Notes: generated by a model not told the origin, from the sequence alone. Shown: positions 18,701 to 26,750, counted from the stretch's first letter. The stretch: DNA of 44,525 nt from Fibrobacter sp. (GCA_017649565.1 JAGCGO010000085.1:1-44525), one strand, 5' to 3'. Translations and numbers: made by a program.

Positions 18701-19388
18701 ATACTTCTTCTTCACGTGGAAAATCAAACCCGAAGAAGAAGAAGCCAAGAAACTCAAGGCCGACGCCGAAGCGCTCATCAAGAGCCTTTGCAAGCCCGAG
18801 TATGCTCTCCGGGCCGTGCAAGCCTTCTACCCCGCCGCCGGTACCGAAAACTCTGTCCTCTTTAACACGGGCCGCACCGGCACCGACGACGACTTCGTAG
18901 AAGTCAGCACCGCCCGTCAGCAGAACCCCGAAGGCACCTGCCTCGCCCTCTGCGACTACGTGGCGCCCAAAGATGAGACGAGAGACGAGAGGCGAGAGAC
19001 GAGAGATTCCTTCCGCGACATCGTGGGCGCCTTCGCCGTCACCGTGAGCGACGCCTTCGTGAAGCGCCTCGAAAAGCTGAAAGCCGAACAGGGCGGCAGC
19101 GACTACGACGTGCTCCTGATGCAAACTGTCGCCGACCGCCTCGCCGAAGCAGGCGCAGAATACTTGAGCCAGGAACTCGCACGCAACAACAACTGGAAGG
19201 GCATCCGCCCGGCCGTCGGCTACCCCGTGCTTCCGAACATCAAGGAAATTTTCAACGTCGCAAAACTCATCGATTTCGACAGCGTGGGCATCAGCCTTAC
19301 CGAAAACGGCGCCATGTACCCACAGGCATCCGTGAGCGGCCTCTACATCAGCCACCCCGAAATCGACTACTTTCAGGTGAAGGTATAA
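15756..19388 (+). CDS. metH: Cobalamin-dependent methionine synthase
   Basis: 1210 aa with the full four-module order. The homocysteine domain (about 1-330) has zinc ligands in GLNCG (Cys235) and GGCCGTTP (Cys298, Cys299). The pterin domain (about 360-640) has VGERCNVAGS and DVNMDDGLLD. The cap plus B12 domain (about 690-930) has DVHDIGKN, with His789 as the lower cobalt ligand. The reactivation domain (about 940-1210) has GIRPAVGYPVLP for SAM binding and ASVSGLYISHP. It transfers the methyl of 5-methyl-THF (from MetF) to homocysteine. Residues about 1073-1085 (DETRDERRETRD) are a repeat-encoded insertion in the reactivation domain. The stop is immediately adjacent to the stop of the convergent gene. 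Confidence 0.97.
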   Translation: MTLREAFESKMMLLDGGMGSVIQTYGIKGANNDMLSIEKPEIILDIQRRYVDAGVDCLTTNTFSSQRVSQHEYHQEHRIAEMNRAAVKIAKQAATEAMEKYGRQVYILGDVGPTSKMLSMSEDVNDPASRSITFDELEDAYLEQIQVLVEEGVDAILIETIFDTLNAKAAASAFTKVMEAREKAAGDNAADLKPVEVMFSMTVSDASGRTLSGQTVEAFAVSVMHMHPLSIGLNCGLGADGMVPYLRRMGKVAPCYISCHPNAGLPNQFGGYDDTPEDMVRLMGVYLDDKLVNMIGGCCGTTPEHIAAMRKMLDALPADYERRQPAPKYVTSPLLRLAGLEPLFKEQVRPSNGADSCNAEDFVKVGERCNVAGSKKFLRLINEKNYDEALDIARKQVEDGADVIDVNMDDGLLDATAEMQTFLNLIASDPAVSRVPIMVDSSRFEVIEAGLKCIQGKSIVNSISLKMGEEAFIEHALTIKRLGAAVIVMLFDEEGQATNYDRRVEIAARAYDIMVKKLGFAPSDIIFDPNVLTVATGMAEHNAYAIDFIRAVRWIMDNLPGVRISGGLSNLSFAFRGNNYLRESMHTTFLHYAIPNGMGMAIMNPSAIIEYKTIPLELRMAITEVIYNTEPDASEALIEIASRMTAAAAAAKEAGTKYDPKAIFAMSTGAASSDTADNATAEAKPTTPEERLQEALLKGTSTTLQPDLMELINRGDSPVGIISGPLMDGMNEVGRRFGEGKMFLPQVVKTARTMKKAVEILQPYIEAGKDANASSRGKIVIATVKGDVHDIGKNIVSVIMACNGYDMVDLGVMVPEDVIVKAAIENKADILSLSGLITPSLEEMCTVAKAMQEAGLRIPIIVGGATTSPTHTAVKIAPCYDGPVFHVRDAASNPGLVQKLLDPATSEQTIRENREEQQRIRDKQNGIKTEAANAMAAAEKTPEERRYMCDWSKYQPVEPPFMGESKLPPIALEKIIPLISWEYFFFTWKIKPEEEEAKKLKADAEALIKSLCKPEYALRAVQAFYPAAGTENSVLFNTGRTGTDDDFVEVSTARQQNPEGTCLALCDYVAPKDETRDERRETRDSFRDIVGAFAVTVSDAFVKRLEKLKAEQGGSDYDVLLMQTVADRLAEAGAEYLSQELARNNNWKGIRPAVGYPVLPNIKEIFNVAKLIDFDSVGISLTENGAMYPQASVSGLYISHPEIDYFQVKV
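18972..19010. repeat. GAGACGAGAGAC-type tandem tract inside metH
   Basis: A run of GAGACGAGAGACGAGAGGC followed by GAGAGACGAGAG lies in frame in metH and adds about ten residues (DETRDERRETRDS) between the conserved DYVAPK and IVGAFAV blocks, where E. coli MetH has a short loop. The 15-mer GATGAGACGAGAGAC also occurs at 5138-5152 inside the 4065 gene. Confidence 0.7.
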
Positions 19389-20219
19389 TCAGCCCCTTCT
19401 GATGGTGGGCACACTCGCAAGCAGTTTCTTGGTGTACTCGTGCTGCGGGTCCGTGAGGACTTCGTCGGCATTCCCGCGTTCCACGACTTTCCCGAAGTAC
19501 ATGACCAGCACCTCGTCGCTCAGCGCACGGACGACTTGCATGTCGTGACTGATGAACAGGATACTCAGGCCGAGATCGTTGCGCAGGTCATCGAGCAGGT
19601 GCAATATCTGCGCCTGTACCGACACGTCGAGTGCGCTCGTGACTTCGTCGCAGAGCAAGATCTTCGGTTCGACCATCAGACTACGGGCAATGCAGAGCCT
19701 CTGGCGCTGTCCGCCGGAAAATTCATGCGGGAACTTGTCCAACGCCCCGTCCGGGATAGATACGCGGTCCAGGAGGCGCTTTGCGCGGGCCCTCGCCTCG
19801 TCAAAAGGCACGCCCCTCGCAACAAGGGGGGCCGTCAAGATTTCAACCACCGTCTGGCGCGGGTTTAAGCTGCTGAAGGGGTCCTGAAACACCATCTGGA
19901 CCAGGTCGCAGACACGCTTGCCACCGGAGAGTTTCCCGTCAACGACCTGAGTACCGAACAGCTTGTAGTCGACGGAAGCCACCGGGACCAGCCCGACGAG
20001 CGATTTTACGAGCGTGGACTTTCCGCAGCCGGACTCGCCCACGATACTCAGTATTTTTCCTTGCGGAAGGACGAACGACACGTTGTCCACCGCCGTAAAG
20101 TAGTCCCGAACCTTGCCCAACACTCCGCCGCGAACCGGGAACCGGACCGTAAGGCCGTTCACCTCGATAGCGGGAACGTCATCCTGCGGCATCTGCCCCG
20201 CGTCACGCATCGGCTTCAC
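19389..20219 (-). CDS. ABC transporter ATP-binding protein, OppF/DppF type
   Basis: 276 aa. Walker A GESGCGKST (61-69), Q-loop VFQDPFSSLNP, signature SGGQRQR (168-174), Walker B ILLCDE (187-192) and H-loop SHD (His225) are all intact. The ending PQHEYTKKLLASVP is diagnostic for the oligopeptide/dipeptide transporter ATPase group. It would energise import of peptides or similar solutes, but no OppA/B/C/D partner is visible here; the permease must be elsewhere. Its start overlaps the xseB end by 17 bp. Its stop touches the metH stop with no spacer, leaving no room for a conventional terminator between the convergent genes. Confidence 0.9.
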   Translation of the reverse strand: MKPMRDAGQMPQDDVPAIEVNGLTVRFPVRGGVLGKVRDYFTAVDNVSFVLPQGKILSIVGESGCGKSTLVKSLVGLVPVASVDYKLFGTQVVDGKLSGGKRVCDLVQMVFQDPFSSLNPRQTVVEILTAPLVARGVPFDEARARAKRLLDRVSIPDGALDKFPHEFSGGQRQRLCIARSLMVEPKILLCDEVTSALDVSVQAQILHLLDDLRNDLGLSILFISHDMQVVRALSDEVLVMYFGKVVERGNADEVLTDPQHEYTKKLLASVPTIRRG

Positions 20220-20415
20220 CGTCCAGGCTTGCCAGGGCCTCCTGCACGTTCTTCTCGGTCGTAAGCAGAATCTGACGGCACTTGCGCAGCAGTTCCGTAG
20301 CTTCCTGTACCTGCCCAGCCAGTTCGTCTATCTCCATTTCGGAGTTGTCGATTCTTGATAAAATCTCCTCTAGACGGGCCATTGCGTTTTTATATTCAAA
20401 ATTTTCGGTACTCAT
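20203..20415 (-). CDS. xseB: Exodeoxyribonuclease VII small subunit
   Basis: 70 aa, standard XseB length. The family pattern is plain: YKNAMARLEEILSRIDNSE followed by IDELAGQVQEATELL and KCRQIL. The small subunit binds XseA to form the single-strand exonuclease VII; xseA is not in the window. It has no SD: TATATT lies 7 nt before the ATG, so the transcript may be leaderless. It overlaps the oppF-like gene downstream by 17 bp, so both are probably cotranscribed. It is divergent from the lipoprotein gene at 20442 with only about 26 bp between. Confidence 0.93.
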   Translation of the reverse strand: MSTENFEYKNAMARLEEILSRIDNSEMEIDELAGQVQEATELLRKCRQILLTTEKNVQEALASLDGEADA

Positions 20416-20422
20416 GTTTTAG

Positions 20423-20428
20423 AATATA
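20423..20428 (-). promoter_or_regulatory. xseB: Putative -10 element of xseB, leaderless spacing
   Basis: On the minus strand TATATT is followed by 7 nt (CTAAAAC) and then the xseB ATG. No SD sequence is present. Transcription would begin at or next to the ATG. No clear -35 hexamer is seen 17 nt upstream. Confidence 0.45.
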
Positions 20429-20441
20429 GTTACATTTGTAT

Positions 20442-21149
20442 ATGATGGTATTGAAAAAGACCCACATATCGAGTTTTCTTTCGTTTTTGGCAGCACTATC
20501 CGCTGGCATCGCTCTTTCGGCATGCTTCGAGATTCCGAGCAAGCCGAACGAAGAACAAAGCGTAAAAAAAATATCGGTCTACGTACAGCAAGACGGGAAA
20601 ATAGACTCGACACTATTGAAAATCCATCCGCAGAAATCGGCAGAATTGTTCGTCACTGTCCACCCGGAAAAATATTCCAAAGATCTGGAATTCGACTGGT
20701 ACAGGGAAGACGGGAACAACCAGGACACTTTCCTCGGGAGCGGATTGGAATTCAGCATTCCGAAAAAGGCGCAAGCACGCAATCTGCCGAACAAGCTGAT
20801 CGCGACAGATGCCGAGGGCAACGCTCTCGTTTCGTACTTCGACATCATCATAAACTCGCCCCCCAAGATTGACTCGATTATCAGGCCGCAACCCTCCGAA
20901 ACCCTTTTGGGCAACGAGAACACCTCCTTCCTGTTTGAATGGCAATCCCATGACCAGGACAACGAAGATTTCTCCCACACCATAGTGATAGACGGCAAAG
21001 CATACGTCGTAGGCGACTTTTTCAGCATCCGGCAATCGGGATTCAACGAAGGCGAACATACCTTCCAGGTCATTGTGACCGACAACTACGGGGACAGCGA
21101 TTCTTCCGCAGTCATTAACTTTTTCGTCACGGAAAAGGAAAGCAAATGA
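20442..21149 (+). CDS. Ig/PKD-like lipoprotein 1 of a coupled five-gene locus
   Basis: 235 aa from the first ATG at 20442; a TTG at 20436 and an ATG at 20445 are alternatives, and no SD helps choose. Lipobox LSAC then FEIPSKP. The mature part appears to hold two Ig/PKD-like modules: one with FDWYREDG and SYFDIIINSPPKID, a second with FLFEWQSHDQDNEDFSHTIV and FNEGEHTFQVIVTDNYGDSD. The sandwich pattern W..DG, G.H...V, D.YGD and SPP is shared with the next two lipoproteins. Its last codon overlaps the next start (ATGA), so it heads a translationally coupled series. Function unknown; outer-membrane anchoring is likely. Confidence 0.75.
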   Translation: MMVLKKTHISSFLSFLAALSAGIALSACFEIPSKPNEEQSVKKISVYVQQDGKIDSTLLKIHPQKSAELFVTVHPEKYSKDLEFDWYREDGNNQDTFLGSGLEFSIPKKAQARNLPNKLIATDAEGNALVSYFDIIINSPPKIDSIIRPQPSETLLGNENTSFLFEWQSHDQDNEDFSHTIVIDGKAYVVGDFFSIRQSGFNEGEHTFQVIVTDNYGDSDSSAVINFFVTEKESK

Positions 21150-23092
21150 CAAAGCTGCTCAAGATACTCTCCTTGCTTACCGTCATGGTCGTGTCGTCGG
21201 CCTTGTTCTGCGCATGTACCGATTCCGACAATCTCGTCTTTGACGACGACAATACCAACCCCATATCCGTAAGCGCCTTTATGGCACGGTCTTTTGACTC
21301 CACGGCAATAAGGGTAAAGTCCGACACGATTATCCACGGCGACTCCCTGCTGTTCATTGCAAATATCCTGCCATCGAAATCCATCCGGATTCGGGACAGC
21401 TACTGGCTGATGGACAACAAGTTCTACGCATCGGAATTCAACATCCACGACGCCATTTCCTTGCCGGGCGAACACGAGATCGTCTTTGTCCTGATCACCT
21501 ATTTCGGGGACACCCTGACCGACACGCTGCACCTGTGGATTTCTTCACCGCCGATTCTCGACAACAAGAAGTACATCCCCGCCAACGGCTCGCAGAACAT
21601 TCCGCCCCAAGAGGACATGCAATTTGCCTGGAGCGCCTACGATATCGACTCCCTCTGCACGCTGCATTACCATTTCGTGCTGACCAACCTCCTTGACGAA
21701 GAAAAAAGCGAACCGGACCTGGTCGACACCATTGTTGACACTCCATACTTTAACATGAGCCGGGCACTAAAGCCCCTATCGCAATACCGCTGGACAGTAC
21801 AAGCCATCAACGAATACAATGTCGCATCCACCACCACCATCACCAGCACCTTTACCACAAGCGGTGTCGGGGACGAAGGCGCAATAGCAGGAATGCTTAG
21901 GATGTCCAGCGAGAACCTCTACACGGACATCGACTTGATTGTCACTAGTAAGGACGACAAAAAGAATATCATCAAGCAATCCATCGAAAAGACACCGACA
22001 ACGGGAATGTTCGAAGTCAAGCCCTTGGCCCCTGGCAAATACACCATCACCGCCCAATGCAAAAAGGGCAAGGACTACGTCTCCAACACCATGCAAGCCG
22101 AAGTCCGCGCAGGCCAGGTCACCTTTGTCGGCACCCTCTACATGGCCGACAAAAAAGCTCCGACAATCCGGTCCGAAGCAGGAACGGACACGCTGGACTT
22201 TGCCGACTCGCTGAATTTCATCATTACGGACGGAGGTGCCGAAAACAGCATCGCCAACACGACCGTCTATATCGGCAACCGCAAAGTTTCGCAGTACATC
22301 ACCGAAGGACAGAAGTTGATCGTACCCACGATTGAAGGGGACCGTACGTGGATTCCGCAGCTGATTACCATCATAACAACAGATGGCAGCGGCAATTCCG
22401 CCACAAAGTCGTTCGTCCTGCGTCCAAGCATTCTCTGGTTCGACACAAACAACGATACAACTATTTCCAGGCAATCGCAAATTACCATTTTCATCAAGGA
22501 CCACAACCCGTTCAGTTTTAAGCCGAGTTCCTTCAAGATCAACCCCAATAACGACGTGAAGGGGACGATTACCTTGGAAGCCGAGGGCAACTCTTCTATC
22601 GATTTCGTTATGAGCGGCGATGCCTTCTCTGGAAATGAACACGAAATCGTCACGACAGTCTTCTATATGAACGGAGTCAGCCAATCCAGGTCCTGGAAAC
22701 TCAAAATCAACGAACCGCCCTTCATGAGCTTCGAAAGGAACTGCATTTTCCCGTGCGATGAGTACACGGCCCCGGCAACCATATTCAGATGGGAAGATGC
22801 AGAAGACCCCGAAAAAGACTCCCTCCTTTACAGACTCAACGTTGTCCTCGGGTCCGACACCGTTACAGACACGACCCTTTTCTACTACAGATCGAGCTTT
22901 GTCCGCACTACCTCGCTAGTCCTCAGGGGCATTCCCGAAGGCCTCCTCTTCTGGTGGGTCGAAGCCAAAGACCCCTATGGAGGGAACTCCAATGTCTGGA
23001 GAAGAAAAGCCGCGGCATACGTCCTGTCCGAAAGCGACTACGAGAAGTACCTGAACGGTGAATTTGACAATAACCTGGAGAATCAAGAATGA
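21146..23092 (+). CDS. Large multi-domain Ig-like lipoprotein 2
   Basis: 648 aa, lipobox FCAC then TDSDN. Several beta modules can be seen: an N-terminal PKD-like module with YWLMDNKFYASE, LPGEHEIVFVLITYFGDTL and ISSPP; an FN3-like module (MQFAWSAYDIDSLCTLHYHF to YRWTVQAINEY); a carboxypeptidase-regulatory-like module (GAIAGMLRM to PLAPGKYTITAQCKKG); an Ig module ending TDGSGNSATKSF; and a final FN3-like module with IFRWEDAEDPEKDSLLYRL and LLFWWVEAKDPYGGNS. Start and stop overlap both neighbours by ATGA. Probably a surface or periplasmic scaffold; no enzyme motif seen. Confidence 0.75.
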   Translation: MTKLLKILSLLTVMVVSSALFCACTDSDNLVFDDDNTNPISVSAFMARSFDSTAIRVKSDTIIHGDSLLFIANILPSKSIRIRDSYWLMDNKFYASEFNIHDAISLPGEHEIVFVLITYFGDTLTDTLHLWISSPPILDNKKYIPANGSQNIPPQEDMQFAWSAYDIDSLCTLHYHFVLTNLLDEEKSEPDLVDTIVDTPYFNMSRALKPLSQYRWTVQAINEYNVASTTTITSTFTTSGVGDEGAIAGMLRMSSENLYTDIDLIVTSKDDKKNIIKQSIEKTPTTGMFEVKPLAPGKYTITAQCKKGKDYVSNTMQAEVRAGQVTFVGTLYMADKKAPTIRSEAGTDTLDFADSLNFIITDGGAENSIANTTVYIGNRKVSQYITEGQKLIVPTIEGDRTWIPQLITIITTDGSGNSATKSFVLRPSILWFDTNNDTTISRQSQITIFIKDHNPFSFKPSSFKINPNNDVKGTITLEAEGNSSIDFVMSGDAFSGNEHEIVTTVFYMNGVSQSRSWKLKINEPPFMSFERNCIFPCDEYTAPATIFRWEDAEDPEKDSLLYRLNVVLGSDTVTDTTLFYYRSSFVRTTSLVLRGIPEGLLFWWVEAKDPYGGNSNVWRRKAAAYVLSESDYEKYLNGEFDNNLENQE

Positions 23093-24489
23093 CGAGAAAA
23101 CTTCACCAGGTTTTAGTGGCTACAGGCATTGCGCTATGCGCATTCGTGTTTTCGTCTTGCGATAACGACATTCGCTTTTCCGAATCGCAAACGGGAGTGC
23201 TGGAGCAAGACATCTACATCGTCCCCGAAGGCGTCAACGGAGCCGTACACATATTCTACTCCCCCCTCAAGGAAGTCTACCTCGACGTGAACGAAAACGT
23301 CCGGTTCCAGGCTGTGTTCCGCCTGAACGGCAACGTCCTGGACGCAGACGTGGCAGCATCCTACTACCAGAGTCTGCTTTGGAAGATTGACGGGAAAAAG
23401 ATAAACATTCCCAATTTCCATCATTCATTCAGCGAACCTGGGGAATACGATTGCATTTTGCAGACCGTTGACTTGTTCGGCGACACGTTGAGCGACACGA
23501 CAAAAATCTTTGTCGACTCGCCATCCAGCATATCGCTATCGAGTCCCCGAAACGGATACAATCAAATCGACCCGTTCTCGGACAAGGACATCTCGCTCAA
23601 GTGGGAAGTCACAGGCGTGGATCCATGGGAGTATGCACGCTGCAGGATATACGGCTCGAACTCGGAAAAAAATATCTGGTCGCATGCAATCGGCGAAACT
23701 GATTGCGACGACAAGGTCAGCATACAGGGGCCCATTGTCCCAGACAAGGAAGAACTGGAGAGTTATGGAATCGACCTGTCGAATTCGACCATCACGTTCT
23801 ACTGGGGCGTCATCATGACGGTGTATAGCGGCAACACGGTCAAGGAAAAAGACACCTCGAATGTTTTCCACTTTTCCACAAAGCTCGTCGATACGGACTT
23901 TTCGATACTGAACATTCCCATCACCTACAAATACTACAGTAACATCGTTCCCCCGGACACAAGGATTACTGTCGTGAACGTCAATGGCGACACGCTGAAC
24001 CAAATTATCAGTGCAAGCAAAACCACGACCGAATCAATAAGCCTCTCCGCACAAACGGGCGTTACAGTATACTTGGAAGAAGTGTATTTAGACGAATACA
24101 AGACGGATTCCTTTACGATAGACATCCCCGAGCATGCCGTAGTCAACGTGGACACGGTATACTTCGAAGACAAGATTCCGCCAACAATATGGCCGATGAA
24201 AAAGGAATTTCCGTTGGACGCCCCCCTCACATTCTCCATCCTGGACAAGGGAAGCGGAGTCGCCCCGTCGAAGATCGACATCCACTTTGACGAACCCACG
24301 GAATCAAAATTCACCTTCTCGGAAGAACGGCTGGACGTCTACTTCTCCATCAAGAAGCCCATGCGCATCTATATCCGAGCCAGTGACAACGCAGGGAACC
24401 AGAGCGCCCCCGTTTTCTGGAACGTGACCACGAGAGACGGTTCCCATGTCCTTGACGGCCCATACATCAACAAGGAGGATCTGGAATGA
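23089..24489 (+). CDS. Ig/PKD-like lipoprotein 3
   Basis: 466 aa, lipobox FSSC (Cys24) then DNDIRF. The N-terminal PKD-like module repeats the pattern of lipoproteins 1 and 2: LLWKIDGKKINI, SEPGEYDCILQTVDLFGDTL, SDTTKIFVDSP. An FN3-like module follows (ISLKWEVTGVDPWEYARCRI) and a C-terminal Ig module with IPPTIWPMKKEF and YIRASDNAGNQSAPVFW. DLFGDTLSDT here and TYFGDTLTDT in lipoprotein 2 are near-identical and at the same place in the fold, strong evidence of paralogy. ATGA overlaps on both sides. Role unknown. Confidence 0.75.
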   Translation: MTRKLHQVLVATGIALCAFVFSSCDNDIRFSESQTGVLEQDIYIVPEGVNGAVHIFYSPLKEVYLDVNENVRFQAVFRLNGNVLDADVAASYYQSLLWKIDGKKINIPNFHHSFSEPGEYDCILQTVDLFGDTLSDTTKIFVDSPSSISLSSPRNGYNQIDPFSDKDISLKWEVTGVDPWEYARCRIYGSNSEKNIWSHAIGETDCDDKVSIQGPIVPDKEELESYGIDLSNSTITFYWGVIMTVYSGNTVKEKDTSNVFHFSTKLVDTDFSILNIPITYKYYSNIVPPDTRITVVNVNGDTLNQIISASKTTTESISLSAQTGVTVYLEEVYLDEYKTDSFTIDIPEHAVVNVDTVYFEDKIPPTIWPMKKEFPLDAPLTFSILDKGSGVAPSKIDIHFDEPTESKFTFSEERLDVYFSIKKPMRIYIRASDNAGNQSAPVFWNVTTRDGSHVLDGPYINKEDLE

Positions 24490-25172
24490 AACTGAGAATT
24501 CTAGTATTCCTCGTTGCCATCCTGTACAGCATGCCGTTTGCAGCTGCCGGCCAAGACACCACGAAGGCATCCGCGGAAGTTCCCGCGACGGCAATACAGA
24601 AGCCGGCACAGGAACGGTACCTGCACGTGGCAACAAACCCAACGGCTGTGGACATTTATGTCAACCGTTCCCGAGTAGACTTTTCCTCGAAACCGGATTA
24701 CGTCAGCCCGAACTTCGTGAAGGTTCCGCAAGGGGACACGACAGTACGTATCACGCTGTTCCAGATCGGCTACAGCGACACGACCATCAATACGACCCTT
24801 TCCCAAAAAGACACGTCTTACCTCATCGTCTCGCTACGGCAAAGCTACGACGACGAGCTTACCGATTCCCAGAAAAAATTACTTGCGCACAGGAAGCGCA
24901 AGTCGCTGGGACACAAACTCATTTGGGCATCACTGGTCCCGTTCGCCACGAGCGCCATTTCTGCAATCGTCACGCAGAAATACATTCAAGACGCAAGGGA
25001 TGACCGCGAGGACCTCGAGAACAGCCGAATTCGCACAAGCGACAGTTATCAAGAAAAAAAAGACAGCTTTGCAGACAACCGAAGCAAGGCGAAAAAGGCT
25101 AAGGCCATCGGCGGAACAACACTCGGTGTGGGTATTGTCGTTTTGTCCGCCGGGATCATCCTTTCTTTCTAG
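24486..25172 (+). CDS. PEGA-domain protein with C-terminal membrane hairpin
   Basis: 228 aa. N-terminal signal (about 1-22), then a PEGA-like module (about 45-118) with YLHVATNPTAVDIYVNRSRV, PNFVKVPQGDTTVRITLFQI and GYSDTTINTTL. The C-terminal part has a hydrophobic segment (LIWASLVPFATSAISAIV), a charged stretch starting YIQDARDDREDLENSR, and a second hydrophobic segment (AIGGTTLGVGIVVLSAGIIL) ending at the terminus. The same membrane-charged-membrane ending occurs in the next gene. PEGA modules are surface-exposed protein- or glycan-contacting folds. Coupled to the lipoprotein upstream by ATGA; the next gene starts 9 nt after its stop. Confidence 0.78.
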   Translation: MKLRILVFLVAILYSMPFAAAGQDTTKASAEVPATAIQKPAQERYLHVATNPTAVDIYVNRSRVDFSSKPDYVSPNFVKVPQGDTTVRITLFQIGYSDTTINTTLSQKDTSYLIVSLRQSYDDELTDSQKKLLAHRKRKSLGHKLIWASLVPFATSAISAIVTQKYIQDARDDREDLENSRIRTSDSYQEKKDSFADNRSKAKKAKAIGGTTLGVGIVVLSAGIILSF

Positions 25173-25181
25173 GAGAATGAT

Positions 25182-26750
25182 ATGAAAAAGTTTTTCTACA
25201 TTCCGCTCCTAATTTTAACGGCAATGCTCCACGCAGCCGAATCCAAGGGGATTGAGGTGCAGGTGGAACTTGTTTCCGGCACGACGCAAAAGGCTCAGTT
25301 TTTGGGCATCGAGAGAGACACGGTCAATCTCGGGGGTTACATCAAGGACCAGTTCACCATCGTGCGCATTCCCAAAAGCCAGTTCAAGAGCATTGTCGAC
25401 AAGCAGGGCAACGACCTGTTGAACGCGCCTGTCGACTCCAGCAACCAGCAAGCCAGCGTCCCCGACTCTTCTGCAGCCCCCGTAGACAGTGCAGCATCGC
25501 CAGTTGCCGTTGACTCGGCAAGTGCTGCGGTCGCCGAAGCCGATTCCAGCCAGAAGACTAGCGAGCCAGCCATTGCGAAAGTGTTCGTAGGATACGAAGC
25601 CGAAGGAATTGAAACCCAGAAGGCCTCCCTGCTAGCCGTCCTGACAGCAGAACTGCTGGACGAAACAGGTTCCAACTACGCTTATGTCGACAGCAAGCAA
25701 GTCGAGGGATGCAGCGACAATTCATGCATCCAGGACAAGTACCGCAAAGAAGGAACGAAGGAAATTCTCTTCGGAAAAATTTCCAGGAGCAAGTCTGCCG
25801 ATTCGCTTGACGTAGAGTTGAAGCGCGTCCTGTTCGAAGACTCGCTGCCGACAATAACCAGCACGAAGACAAGAATTTCTTCAACAAATCCCCTTTCCGA
25901 CGCTGTCGTGTCCAACAAGATAAGGGACTTCGTTCGCGAATCCCAGGGAATCAAGACAAAGCAGGCACACACCAAGAGCTACATCCACGTAGAGACCGAT
26001 CCCGAAGGTGCCATGCTCTCGAGATCCGAAAAGGACGCCCTGTGCAAGACCCCCTGCACCTTCGTGACGCTCGATACCGGAAAAATCGTCCTGAACGCCT
26101 ACTGGAAGGTGGAACACCTCTGGGGCGCACAGACGACCGTACGTCCCATCCCCGGCGACACGGTCAAGATTTCGCTCAAGCTGAAAAGGATTTCCCCGGA
26201 AATCCGCATCATGACGCAGCCCTCCGGAGCAGAAATCTACACCAGCACCGAAGAGATTACAAAGCGCAGCAAGCCTATCGCACATACCCCGAACAAGTTT
26301 ACCTACACCGATCCTGGCATGGTCAACCTGCGCCTCCGCAGGGAAGGCTACCGCGACAGCCTCGTGAGCTTCTACCTCGCCCCCGTTCCCGAGACGACCC
26401 TCAACATCGAACTTCAGGAAATCAAGGACTTCAACGAAATGCAGGCCCAGAAGGACTGGATCCGTAGCCGCAAGATCTACCATCTCGGACAAGCCCTCAT
26501 GGGCAGCGCAATCGCCCCCGCCGTGGTAGGTGCCCTGTTCCTCTATCTTGGGCAGCGCGACTACAGCGACGCCAAGGATTTGAAGGACGAACTGAAGATG
26601 CCCACCGCCCTGAATGGGGAGAATTTCCAGAAGAAAAAGGAAAAAAACAACGACCTAGCCAAGTCTGGAGACCGAAAAACCATCGCCGGAGCGTCCTTTA
26701 TAGGAGCAGGAATCCTCCTATTTGGAATAGGATTATACCTCACTTTCTAG
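25182..26750 (+). CDS. Large PEGA-domain protein with C-terminal membrane hairpin
   Basis: 522 aa, SD AGGAG before the ATG. Signal peptide (about 1-19), a small beta module (IEVQVELVSGTTQKAQFLGI to VRIPKSQFK), an Ala/Ser/Asp spacer (about 85-130), a CsgG/TolB-N-like alpha-beta module (about 133-260, SLLAVLTAELLDETGSNYAYV, GCSDNSCIQDKYRKEG, EILFGKI) and two PEGA-like modules (about 266-345 and 348-425: YIHVETDPEGAML, IRIMTQPSGAEIY). It ends with the same membrane-charged-membrane region as the gene before it (AIAPAVVGALFLYLGQRDYS to AGASFIGAGILLFGIGLYL). Last gene of the coupled locus. Confidence 0.78.
   Translation: MKKFFYIPLLILTAMLHAAESKGIEVQVELVSGTTQKAQFLGIERDTVNLGGYIKDQFTIVRIPKSQFKSIVDKQGNDLLNAPVDSSNQQASVPDSSAAPVDSAASPVAVDSASAAVAEADSSQKTSEPAIAKVFVGYEAEGIETQKASLLAVLTAELLDETGSNYAYVDSKQVEGCSDNSCIQDKYRKEGTKEILFGKISRSKSADSLDVELKRVLFEDSLPTITSTKTRISSTNPLSDAVVSNKIRDFVRESQGIKTKQAHTKSYIHVETDPEGAMLSRSEKDALCKTPCTFVTLDTGKIVLNAYWKVEHLWGAQTTVRPIPGDTVKISLKLKRISPEIRIMTQPSGAEIYTSTEEITKRSKPIAHTPNKFTYTDPGMVNLRLRREGYRDSLVSFYLAPVPETTLNIELQEIKDFNEMQAQKDWIRSRKIYHLGQALMGSAIAPAVVGALFLYLGQRDYSDAKDLKDELKMPTALNGENFQKKKEKNNDLAKSGDRKTIAGASFIGAGILLFGIGLYLTF

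Noticed and set aside
16773..19355. 860-codon open frame antisense to metH
   Set aside because: It mirrors the codon bias of metH; the translation is compositionally odd (His/Val/Asp-rich) and the sense frame is a complete, conserved MetH.
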